A stretch of 64,000 bases of DNA from Capniomyces stellatus (lineage: Eukaryota; Kickxellomycota; Harpellomycetes; Harpellales; Legeriomycetaceae): assembly GCA_001661515.1 (NCBI GenBank), contig LUVW01000019.1, forward strand, positions 390,266-454,265, written 5' to 3'. Positions within the stretch are counted from its first letter, which is position 1, and each line of letters begins with the position of its first letter. Positions 56,173 to 64,000 of this stretch are shown in pieces. A program made the translations under genes and the position numbers. The notes beneath the pieces were generated by a model. The model did no database searches. It saw only the letters and a list, made by a program, of their open reading frames with translations, and was not told where the DNA came from.

Positions 56173-56252
56173 GAATAATAACAAATAACAATGAATAATA
56201 ACAAATAACAATGAATAATAACAAACATCAACGGATAATAACAAATAACAAT
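56173..56252. repeat. Four tandem copies of a 20-bp unit
   Basis: The unit is GAATAATAACAAATAACAAT. Two copies are perfect, one has four changes and one has a single change; a partial fifth follows. The repeat is noncoding and lies 280 bp upstream of the chitinase ATG. Confidence 0.85.
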
Positions 56253-56534
56253 GAATAATTAATAATAACGAAAAAAAAAGATAACGAAAGAAAAATAACG
56301 GAAAAAATGCAAAAAAAAAACGCTTATTAATGAGCCAAATACCCCATTCAAATTGTATCAGTTAACCCCAAGCCTTTTTTGACCGTCATCTAAAGCAATC
56401 CTCCTACGTATTCCTATATTACTTGAACGAACACCTATCTAGCTATCCCTATATTCCTCAAACTTAGGCACCTAACTTAATTTTTATAACAAACCTTGTA
56501 TACCCTCACGATTACCCAAAACTAGCGCTAAAAG

Positions 56535-57566
56535 ATGTATATAATTTCAAAGTTCTTGCTTCCAACAATTATATTTGCTGGTCAAATAAGCTCTATTCCA
56601 GTGACAGTGACCCAACAAGGCAATAATGAAAAAAACTATCGCGAAAGGCATGTAAGGACTAATACCTTTTACCCTGAACAGGTTGTCAGCACTGATGCAT
56701 ACGGAAAAGTTACCACTGCTGCCCCAGCAACTGCCACTCCATTTACCTCCACCACTATACTTACCTCGAGTGCTCCAAGTACCACCACCACCACAGCTAT
56801 AACCACTGAATCAGCAACCACTGAACCAGTAACCACTACCGCAGTAACCACTACCGCAGTAGCCACCACTGAACCAGCCACCACTGAACCAGCTACCACT
56901 GAACCAGTAACCACTACCGCAGTAACCACCACTGAACCAGCTACCACCACTTCAGCTCCTTCACCATCTTTGAAAGACTTGACCTGTAAAATGTTCTTTG
57001 ACTCAGTCATGGGCGTAGGTTATCCATCACCAAGCCAGGAGCAGTGTGACTCATTTATGAACGGATTATCTAAGAGCGGAATAACGACTGTGACTGAAGC
57101 AGCTATGTTCTTGTCCCAAATTATTCACGAATCCGATGGACTAAGAGCCAAGCGCGAGTACTTCTGTATTAATAACGACTGCACTAACGCTTACAAGAGC
57201 GAAGGTGACCCACCAGGTGTGATTTACAGCGGTCGTGGATACATTCAATTGAGTTGGTCATACAACTATAAAGAGGCATCAATGGCGCTATTCGGTGACG
57301 ATAGACTGTACTTGAACCCTGAACTTGTTGCCGAAGATGAGAAAATTGCCTGGGATGTAAGCTTCTGGTACTGGAAAGCCAAGGTAGGAACTGATCCGCT
57401 AGTTGTTGCTGGCCAATTCGGATCTTCCACCGAAAGAATCAACGGTGCTCTTGAATGCAGAGGATTGAACCTAGACAGAGCTCAGCGTAGATTTGATATC
57501 TACACTGTCGTCTTGGCAATCTTCTACCCTGATGCCATTCCAAATAAGGCAGGATGTTACAACTAG
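56535..57566 (+). CDS. Secreted GH19-type chitinase with a Thr/Pro-rich linker
   Basis: Chitinases of family 19 cut beta-1,4-linked GlcNAc by inversion. The gene is one exon of 343 codons. Residues 1-20 form a signal peptide (FLLPTIIFAGQISSIP). Residues about 55-145 are a mucin-like linker with repeats such as TTEPVTTTAV, likely O-glycosylated. Residues about 148-343 form the GH19 domain. It has FLSQIIHESDGL with the likely catalytic Glu199 in HES, then REYFC, YSGRGYIQLSWSYNY (GRG at 233-235), WDVSFWYWK, STERINGALEC and RRFDIY. Six Cys in the domain suggest three disulfides. GH18, not GH19, is the usual fungal chitinase family. The gene is intact but sits between retroelement fragments. Confidence 0.85.
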   Translation: MYIISKFLLPTIIFAGQISSIPVTVTQQGNNEKNYRERHVRTNTFYPEQVVSTDAYGKVTTAAPATATPFTSTTILTSSAPSTTTTTAITTESATTEPVTTTAVTTTAVATTEPATTEPATTEPVTTTAVTTTEPATTTSAPSPSLKDLTCKMFFDSVMGVGYPSPSQEQCDSFMNGLSKSGITTVTEAAMFLSQIIHESDGLRAKREYFCINNDCTNAYKSEGDPPGVIYSGRGYIQLSWSYNYKEASMALFGDDRLYLNPELVAEDEKIAWDVSFWYWKAKVGTDPLVVAGQFGSSTERINGALECRGLNLDRAQRRFDIYTVVLAIFYPDAIPNKAGCYN

Positions 57567-58041
57567 ACTACATGATATATATATAACCATACCAGACTTT
57601 GATTTCAGGAAAATTAAAGAATCTATACTTGGCTATATACATATCCTTGTTTTTACAGTTTTATTCGCCTGATTAATATTTTCACGAACCTCTAACTCTA
57701 TGTTCTTTTTGAATTACAAAATTTAAATATAACTATATTAACATTTAACTACCCTAGCGAGAACACTTGTTTTTCTTGCCATGTTAGCCTTTTTATGTGT
57801 TTTTATTTTAATTTTTAATTTTTAATTTTTTGATGTTTATAAAATGAAGATGTCACAACCGATAACTGATTAGTGTAACTTTGAAATATTCTTTACTGTC
57901 CCAATTTCTGAAATTAAGATTTTAGTAGGTAGTATTATCTTGTGACCGTAAAAAAAAGAGAGAAGAAACTTGCCCAAAACAATTGGGGGATCAGCACCAA
58001 TTTTTAATAACTGGCAGGATATTATAAAAGTAATGACCTAA
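57567..58041. other. Intergenic between the chitinase gene and the LINE
   Basis: The stretch is A+T-rich, with a repeated TTTTTAATTTTTAATTTTT motif near 57813-57830. No gene is recognised. The true 5' end of the retroelement may lie in this stretch but cannot be placed. Confidence 0.5.
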
Positions 58042-58677
58042 AATATACGTTCACTCCAACATAAAAAGGAGGAATTTGACCTATTGCTTGGCAGAGTTAC
58101 ACCTACGACTTTCTGCCTTCAGGAAGTATATCTGATGGAGAAATCCAAACAATGTTTTATCCGCGGATATACATGAATTGAAGCAAAAGAACGAGTAGTG
58201 AAAAATGGAACAGGCCTAATGACTGGTGTTAAAAAGGACAGTGGGCTGAACATCCTTGAGATTATATCAGAACCATTTTTAACGGCTAGCAAAGTTCGGG
58301 GCCAATCTTTCACTAATGAAAATATCGAATGGATAATAGTGAATGTGCATATGCCGCATACAACAGCTCAAAGAACATCAACCAAAACAGCGGTTGAAAA
58401 GTTTATACAAAAAGATAGGAAAAAAATATTGTGATACCAGACTGATACTTATGGGAGGCCTTAATATGAACTTACTGGCAGCAATCAGCTGGACAAAAAA
58501 AAGATGGGAGTTGGATTGATAAAATTCCATACCAACAACCCATCAGGTTCCAGGCTGAATGGCCAGAAAATGGGGAGGATGTTGGACCATATCTTTTATA
58601 CACCGCAAACAGGATATCCTATAAAGGCAGGAACATTAACCAATGCAGATCTTAGTGACCATTTCCCCGTAGTGTAG
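58042..58677 (+). pseudogene. LINE endonuclease domain, disrupted
   Basis: Recognisable endonuclease-exonuclease-phosphatase motifs are NIRSLQHKKEEFDLLL, the CLQEV motif with its metal-binding Glu, IVNVHMPH, a GDxN-type site and the final SDHFPV. In-frame stops occur at 58171 (TGA), 58432 (TGA) and 58675 (TAG). The GDxN motif lies in a different frame (about 58442-58518) and reads GGLN, so its catalytic Asp is replaced by Gly. The endonuclease is therefore inactive by several independent changes. The last stop separates it from the otherwise in-frame reverse transcriptase. Confidence 0.85.
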
Positions 58678-58740
58678 CTGATAAAGACCGAAGCGACTAG
58701 ATTAACAGCGGTTGTAAACCAAAAAGTTAATATCAAAAAA

Positions 58741-61109
58741 ATGGAGGAAAAGGGAGAAGAAATAAAAAACAACAATAGATTTGCACTGTTGGCTGATTTG
58801 GAGGGCTCAACGGATGAGCTTGTTCAAATAATAGTGGAATCAACACAGAAAACTTTAGAGGACCTTGGAGTCTATAAAGAAAAACAAGAAGAAATTGCTG
58901 GGAAAAAAACCATACTGAAAAGAAAAACAAGAAAGGCGCTTAAACGCCGTAGGGAAACTTTCCAGGCACTGACAAAGGCCGAAGATGAAACCGAAAGGGA
59001 TCTTCTGATGAATAAGTTTAAAAAGTTGAAACAGGAAGCTGCAGATTTGGTAGCAAAAGACCGTAAGAAAAATTATGAGAAATTTATTAAATCATTTTGT
59101 GAACTAGAACTAGACAAAAACTCACGCATGGTATGGAGGAAGTTGAAGAGCCTCAGGAGTGAGACAAGGAATCAACTTGGACCAGGAAGCGTGTTGGACT
59201 CAGAGGGCCAAGTAGTTACAGATGACCAACAAAGGCTCAAAATTTGGGCTGATCACTTTAATAATCCAGTCATAACAACACCGGTTAGAGACAATATACT
59301 GAACAATCAATCAGAACCAGAGTCGTATTATTCTGAATGCGACATGGAGCCAACCTGGATGGAAATAGTCAGTGCATTGCAACAGACGCCAAGGAATAAA
59401 GCCCCGGGAATGGATATGCTTCCAAGTGAGCTATGGAAGTTAGTCCAAGAAGAGGATGTTCCAACTTTTCATCTGGCAAAGTCAATATTTAAACTAGTGA
59501 AAAGTGCATGGAGAGAATGTATTCTCACTGACAAATGCAATACTANNNNNNNNNNNNNNNNNNNNNNNNNNNNNNNNNNNNNNNNNNNNNNNNNNNNNNN
59601 NNNNNNNNNNNNNNNNNNNNNNNNNNNNNNNNNNNNNNNNNNNNNNNNNNNNNNNNNNNNNNNNNNNNNNNNNNNNNNNNNNNNNNNNNNNNNNNNNNNN
59701 NNNNNNNNNNACCTCTGCTTTTTGATATCTACATAAACGACGTATTTAAAAGAATGTCAGGAGTTACAGTACCACGACTTGGAAAAAGAGTACGTGGACT
59801 GCTGTTTGCAGATGATACTGTAATCCTTGCAGAAGACGAGAATAAAATGAAGTTTGCACTGAGAAAACTGGATATATGGTGTAAAAAATGGCACATGAAA
59901 ATCAACAATTCAAAGAGCGGCATCATGGCAGTGGGAGCAACGCTGTTTGAGCAATACAAATTAAATGGCAAACCAGTACCAGTGGTAGATGAATACCCAT
60001 ACTTGGGTGTTATGATGAACAAGGATTGGAACTATAAAGCCAATTTAAAGTTCAGACGAGAAAAAACACTCAGGGCGTTTCTAGCTAATTATAGCATGTT
60101 TAAGAGAGGAGACATCCCAACCAAATTTAAAGCTAAAGTCATAACAGCAGTAATACAATCAGTTGCGGCGTACGGAGGTGAGTTGTATGGCATGTCGGTA
60201 GCAAGATGTGTACCAATGCAGCGAATTCTGGACAACGCAACAAGGATGGCAATGGGGGTAGGAAAATCAACCAGCCTTGTCAAATTACGACAGGAGCTGA
60301 GAATTGTAGACCTTAATACAAGAACAGCAATAGCGAGAGAACGAGCATTCCGCAAATGGGCAGATCTCAGAACATGGATCAAGGACCCGATTAAAAGGCC
60401 GATGCTACATAAGAAAGACACTTGGACCAGTGGTTATATACGCTGGACAAGACGCTATAACAAAGATGACACCCGTAAAGGTGCAACTAAACGTACACTC
60501 CAGGCAAGACAATCCAGGAATAAAAAAACAGTAATATCAAGGTGGATCAAAAAAGTACATGCCGGCCAGTGGAGCAACTGGATTGGGCTACAACTGATCT
60601 ACCCAGATTACAAAAAGGGACTAGATATCCTAGCAAGAATCAGAATAGGGCAGTATTGGACCGCAGAAAGATACGCCTATACTGGAGTTATTAGCCATGA
60701 TTATACAAAAAAATGCCCACACTGCGGACAGGAGACGCCAGAAACAATTGAGCATCTCCTACTAGATCGCAGCAGATGGGCAGCAATACGTGCAGATAAA
60801 ATGGAGCCCTACATTAGCCAATATAAAAATAAGCTAAAAGGGCCAAAAAGAAAACCTAATTCGCCTACTATAATCTCACAGAGATTGGTGGGCAAGCTCC
60901 TGGGAGAGGAGTTAAAACAACCAACCGTCAAGATTCTCAAGAATCCTGACACCCTCGGCGCCAAGACGATGCTGGCAACAGCGTCGTTTTTGGAGGCTAT
61001 CCACAAACCCCGTTACTTGATCCTGTCCAGGCTTAAAGCAGTACCAATCTTCCTGAACCAATGTCTATCGGGTACAGACGATCTAATTGATCGAAGGGGT
61101 GTTGGCTAA
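58741..61109 (+). pseudogene. LINE reverse transcriptase region, interrupted by a sequence gap
   Basis: Before the gap (58741-59545) the frame encodes a helical linker and the start of the RT domain, including NKAPGMDMLPSELWK, the typical N(K/R)APGxDxIPxE entry motif. After the gap it resumes in another frame (59711-61109) with PLLFDIYINDVF, the catalytic box GLLFADDTVILAED, WHMKINNSKSGIMAVG and PYLGVMMN. A C-terminal CPHCGQETPETIEHLLLD follows, resembling the zinc-binding CPxCG-ETxEHLLxxC motif but with Arg where the last Cys is expected. The frame change across the gap may reflect a wrong gap length rather than a real mutation. Confidence 0.8.
59546..59710. other. Assembly gap of 165 N
   Basis: This run of N falls inside the reverse transcriptase domain, between the entry motif and the PLLF block. 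The frames on each side differ, so the written length is probably not exact. Confidence 0.99.
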
Positions 61110-61266
61110 TAGAGTCATTTAACATATCAAAATAGCACAGTGTTTTATAGTATTTTGTGGTATTGTTTAATATTGTATGTTTTGTTGTGTTGATTTTGTT
61201 ACCAATAAACCACATAAATAAAAAATAAAACAGAAAATACTTTAAAAAATTTCAATAAAAAAAAAA

Positions 61267-61562
61267 AGAAAATACTTTAAAAATATATATATATAACAGT
61301 TAAGTCAAATCAACGCTGATTGATCGTTTGTGTTTATTTTGCTTTTTTCTTTTTTAAAAAAATGGTGGAAAAATAAACCAAACAAATATTAGAATCATGT
61401 TTGCTATTTTTCAGTCCAGACTTTTACCAACTACCACTTAAAACTGTAAATCTAGGCTGGATTGTAACCTTTATTTTAAAGTAGGTCTAGCTGTGATATT
61501 TTTGCGCACCGAACTCTGTATATACCCACCCGCTCCTTGTTATAACAAGCAAACAATACACC
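61267..61562. other. LINE 3' flank and TEN1 upstream region
   Basis: The stretch begins with AGAAAATACTTTAAAAATAT, which matches 54409-54430 almost exactly and also a copy at 61232-61249. The rest should hold the promoter of the TEN1-like gene. Confidence 0.6.
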
Positions 61563-62096
61563 ATGGAAGATTTAGAACATGGAATTCCACTGTTTATCGA
61601 CGAAATATATAAATACCCTAATTGGATCAATAGCCTCGAAAACCAAGTAGAACTCTCTATAGCTCGAAATGAAGACAGGCTTGCTAATGGAAACGGCACT
61701 AGAAACGTAATAGAAGCAAGAAACAATCTGGATGAACAAAATTGCTACTGGGCCGGGAAAACCGTGAGGCTAATAGGAATAATAGCCGAAATTGACATAC
61801 TCAACCAAACTGCTACTCTTCAGGATCCAACCAGCAAGCCAACACCCAACTCGGCCGATAAAATAACTCTAAAAACTGACCTTCTTGGGACAACAAGCAT
61901 TTTTGAAGGCATGACTTGCTTGGTAATTGGGAGGCTAGAGAAATACCCAGAACCAATCCCGGGACCCTCCTGCAACAAAATGCCAACACCCACACTCTGC
62001 CTGTTTACTCGTGTTGTTTGTGAATCAAACGGTATCGATATACCTACTTACCGCAAAGCTATTGGTTTGCTAAGAATGAAAACTAACTCTGCCTAG
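61563..62096 (+). CDS. TEN1: TEN1-like OB-fold protein (putative CST telomere-capping subunit)
   Basis: Ten1 is the small OB-fold subunit of the CST complex, which binds single-stranded telomeric DNA and helps fill in the C-strand. The gene is one exon of 177 codons. After a 55-residue N-terminal extension, residues about 60-170 follow the Ten1 pattern: a first strand GKTVRLIGIIAEIDI, then NQTATLQDP, KITLKTDLLG, a helix-capping FEGMTCLVIGRLEKY, and after a short loop LCLFTRVVCESNGIDIPTYR. This mirrors human TEN1 (STLRTFGRLCLYDM, VTLMAQH, KLVEPFHAQVGSLYIVLGELQ, RVLTCVEGMNLPLLEQAI). Similarity is in pattern rather than identity, so a different small OB-fold protein such as an RPA14-like subunit is possible. 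The gene converges with the acyltransferase. Confidence 0.6.
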   Translation: MEDLEHGIPLFIDEIYKYPNWINSLENQVELSIARNEDRLANGNGTRNVIEARNNLDEQNCYWAGKTVRLIGIIAEIDILNQTATLQDPTSKPTPNSADKITLKTDLLGTTSIFEGMTCLVIGRLEKYPEPIPGPSCNKMPTPTLCLFTRVVCESNGIDIPTYRKAIGLLRMKTNSA

Positions 62097-62397
62097 CACC
62101 CTTGTAACATGCATTTATTAACTTTCGATTAGTTTAGTCATTTTAGAACAATAGTAAAAAGTAAAAAGTAAAGAGTAAATAATAAATCTTTTTACTAATT
62201 GGCTTGGTTGGGAAATAAATTGTAAAAGTTCAATATTATAGTCACTCATTCTTTAAAATAAAGAAATGCGTCATAACGAACACAAAAAACAAAACGAATA
62301 TAAAAACCAGAAGCTGAAACCCATAGTGATTGATGTTATTGGCGATATTAATAATAATAATAATATCAATAATAAAAATAGTAGTAGTAATAGTAAT
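62097..62397. other. Intergenic, convergent 3' ends of TEN1-like and GPAT
   Basis: The stretch is short and A+T-rich, with AGTAAAA repeats near 62153-62180 and an (AAT)n tract at 62352-62380 next to the GPAT stop. No gene is present. Confidence 0.65.
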
Positions 62398-64000
62398 TTA
62401 AATGTTGTTTGGTGTCATTGGAGCTATCCCATCCTTTTTATGGAGGGATGTGAGAGAAGTGAGCTGCTCAAAGCTAGAATTTCTTGAAAGATACTCCGAG
62501 TTACTGCTGGAGTACCCTGAAGCTGCAGAGTTGTCACCAGTCGAGTAAAGCCCGTCGTAATCCTCGTCCAGTCCACCACGGCCATGTCCATCTTTCTCAC
62601 CAGAATACTCGTGATCCGATTGCAAATCTCCATTGTCCAAGGAATGCAATCCAAACAGGTTGAGCGGGTTCAAGTACTTCAATACTGCAGATGCGGTCAT
62701 GCCAACCTCGTTGCTTGGTGTCACATGCCCTCTCTTTCTCCTATACTTCTTGGCCAATCTCCTCTTGCTTGCCAAATGCTCTCTTGGCGACGAGGTACCT
62801 GACCCAAACTCAGTTGACCTTGTCTTTTTAAGTCTTGCTGCCAAGCTAGGTGACGACCCTGCTGACACAGGCCTATTTCTTGACTCACCATCAGCCTGGC
62901 TTTTACTCTTCTCTGATCTCCTGCGTTGGCGGATTTCTGCTTGAAGCGGCGTCACTGTTGCCTCCTCCTTTGAATCGCCCTCCTTCAACGACTCCGTGTG
63001 AATTTGGTCTCCAAGCTCTTCAACTAGCTGTGTAACTGAAACAGACAGCTCTCTGCGCTCACGCATAATACCCTCTGCAACATCGTCGGCTGCCATCACT
63101 GCCATCAGCAATGGTCTGAGCGACTTTACAATATCAACAGCCTTTTCACCAAAATTCAACGACATGTATGTAATCATAAACATATACACCAGCCCTGCAA
63201 AGAACGTAAACACACAGTTCCAGTCCTTCAGGAGAATGATTGAGTTTGGCAAGAACTCGCTGTACTTTCGTGTCAAAATCACAAACATAATCGAGTAAAA
63301 CGAGTATAGCAATGGAACCAAAACCATTGACATCAACACCTTCCACGACGCAATGACATCAGTGGCTCTGACTTTAACCGTTGACGACTTCAACGCCTCC
63401 CTCGCCTTCTTGCGACTGTATAACGCTGTTAAAACAAAAACTGGGGCATTCAAAAGTGTTCCTGGAAATGCCCCAAGCCCTGTTACCATTACCCAAATAA
63501 GTCTCCATCCAAGAAGCAACAGTGCGTTTCCTCTTGTCATCTTGAGCTTCTCGACTTGGTGGTCACGGATCCCATACTGCTTAAGCATCCTTCTGTAGTT
63601 TGTCAGCCTCTGCGCCAACTTTCCTACTTCTGGTAGATCCTTAAACTTCATGTACCCTTTCACAAACCGCCTGCTCAACTCAACCTGCTGGCGCACTGAA
63701 AGCGACTTTCCCTTCGAGTTGTACAGCCTACGCCCCGTGTGGATCATGTTCAAGGTCTCATAATCTGGTGTGTTGAGCGTTACTTGCTTAAGCGCATCAG
63801 TTATACTTTCCAGTAGCTGAGAACATGCCTTGCGTTTGTTTTCCCCTCCCATCTTGAACAGCTCGACTAGCTCCGGGTCAATGGTAAATGGATCTCCGAA
63901 TTGGATCACTGCTCTTGATCTAAACTTACTTGGATGAAAATAGCTCAACCCTGCTGGAACTATGTTGATTTTCAACTCCGGGTTGACTGCCGTGGCTCCA
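62398..64000 (-). CDS. GPT2: Glycerol-3-phosphate/dihydroxyacetone-phosphate acyltransferase, GPT2/SCT1 type (C-terminal part)
   Basis: The enzyme performs the first acylation in phospholipid and triacylglycerol synthesis in the ER membrane. The 5' part, with the HX4D catalytic motif, lies beyond the right edge of the window; the frame stays open to the last base. The visible 530 or so residues start ATAVNPELKINIVPAGLSYF and contain the conserved FHPSKFRSRAVIQFGDPF, the ELVELFKMGG segment, TLNTPDYETL, RRLY and ELSRRFVKGY. Three or four membrane segments follow (LLLLGWRLIWVMVTGLGAF, VLMSMVLVPLLYSFYS, VFTFFAGLVYMFMI). The last 180 residues are Ser/Arg/Lys-rich and disordered, a region that is phosphorylated in the yeast enzymes. 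GPT2 and SCT1 cannot be told apart here. Confidence 0.9.
   Translation of the reverse strand, partial: GATAVNPELKINIVPAGLSYFHPSKFRSRAVIQFGDPFTIDPELVELFKMGGENKRKACSQLLESITDALKQVTLNTPDYETLNMIHTGRRLYNSKGKSLSVRQQVELSRRFVKGYMKFKDLPEVGKLAQRLTNYRRMLKQYGIRDHQVEKLKMTRGNALLLLGWRLIWVMVTGLGAFPGTLLNAPVFVLTALYSRKKAREALKSSTVKVRATDVIASWKVLMSMVLVPLLYSFYSIMFVILTRKYSEFLPNSIILLKDWNCVFTFFAGLVYMFMITYMSLNFGEKAVDIVKSLRPLLMAVMAADDVAEGIMRERRELSVSVTQLVEELGDQIHTESLKEGDSKEEATVTPLQAEIRQRRRSEKSKSQADGESRNRPVSAGSSPSLAARLKKTRSTEFGSGTSSPREHLASKRRLAKKYRRKRGHVTPSNEVGMTASAVLKYLNPLNLFGLHSLDNGDLQSDHEYSGEKDGHGRGGLDEDYDGLYSTGDNSAASGYSSSNSEYLSRNSSFEQLTSLTSLHKKDGIAPMTPNNI

Larger units (their letters stand above)
54953..56534. other. 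Repeat-rich noncoding region
   Basis: This region contains the trinucleotide-like tract at 55034-55139, a poly-T stretch with an assembly N at 56055-56112, and a 20-bp tandem repeat at 56173-56252. A 79-codon frame at 55397-55636 is not recognisable. The right end holds the chitinase promoter. Confidence 0.6.
58042..61266 (+). mobile_element. Degenerate non-LTR retrotransposon (endonuclease plus reverse transcriptase)
   Basis: One LINE-type ORF2 is laid out in order: an apurinic-type endonuclease (58042-58677), a linker, a reverse transcriptase interrupted by an N gap, and a C-terminal region with a Cys/His motif, followed by an A-rich 3' tail (61200-61266). No LTR and no integrase are present. 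The endonuclease is broken by stops and frameshifts. No ORF1 lies directly upstream; the only ORF1-like piece is 3.6 kb to the left, beyond the chitinase gene. The copy as assembled cannot encode a full ORF2. Confidence 0.85.

Noticed and set aside
56669..57010. Minus-strand Val-rich frame opposite the chitinase linker
   Set aside because: It is the antisense shadow of the Thr/Pro repeats.
1..64000. CRISPR arrays, bacterial operons, ribosome binding sites or rRNA genes
   Set aside because: None is seen. The sequence is eukaryotic nuclear DNA with spliceosomal introns.

Overview
The window is eukaryotic nuclear DNA from a fungus. It is A+T-rich. Most genes carry spliceosomal introns (GTAAGT-type donors, TAG/CAG acceptors), and the gene set is fungal: an RNA polymerase III RPC34 subunit, Atg9, Mob1, an ELO elongase, a SPIN90/Ldb17-type Arp2/3 regulator, a Sec2-type Rab GEF, a Red1/ZFC3H1-like protein and a GPT2/SCT1-type acyltransferase. 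Asterix/PAT10, TRAP-alpha, a secreted GH19 chitinase and a long low-complexity style point away from budding yeast and towards an early-diverging lineage, possibly an insect-gut Kickxellomycotina fungus. That placement is inference only. The window opens with a run of 17 G, which looks like a sequencing artefact at a scaffold end.

Layout. 0-5 kb: 3' part of RPC34 (+), EFM5 (-), a tRNA-Arg(UCU) and a doubtful small gene. 5.8-9.7 kb: ATG9 (+), split by a microsatellite-filled intron. 10.4-12.7 kb: Asterix/PAT10 (+) facing MOB1 (-). 12.7-16.5 kb: a gene desert. 16.6-22.2 kb: ELO elongase (+), a 13-exon YwrD-type gamma-glutamyltransferase (-), and a possible short unidentified gene (+). 23-34 kb: TRAP-alpha, LDB17/SPIN90 and SEC2-like, all +. 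34.3-35.9 kb: bleomycin hydrolase (-). 38.9-39.8 kb: a secreted Lys-rich, Cys-rich protein (+). 40.9-43.9 kb: NIP7 (-) and RPL28/uL15 (+), divergent. 45.1-53.4 kb: a single-exon 2,775-codon Red1/ZFC3H1-like protein (+). 54.4-61.3 kb: a region of broken non-LTR retrotransposon pieces surrounding an intact GH19 chitinase gene, with two assembly gaps. 61.6-64 kb: a TEN1-like OB-fold gene (+) and the 3' part of a glycerol-3-phosphate acyltransferase gene (-) that runs off the right edge.

The genes are mostly independent housekeeping genes. Loose themes are ribosome production (NIP7 and RPL28 back to back), ER translocon accessories (Asterix, TRAP-alpha), membrane traffic and lipid synthesis (ATG9, SEC2, ELO, GPAT), and nuclear RNA or telomere maintenance (Red1-like, TEN1-like). 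I rebuilt spliced models by hand for RPC34, EFM5, ATG9, Asterix, MOB1, GGT, TRAP-alpha, LDB17, NIP7 and RPL28. In each, exon phases close without a remainder and the joined protein matches the family. The most interesting stretch is 54-61 kb, where the chitinase lies between retroelement fragments and inside a pair of near-identical short direct repeats.
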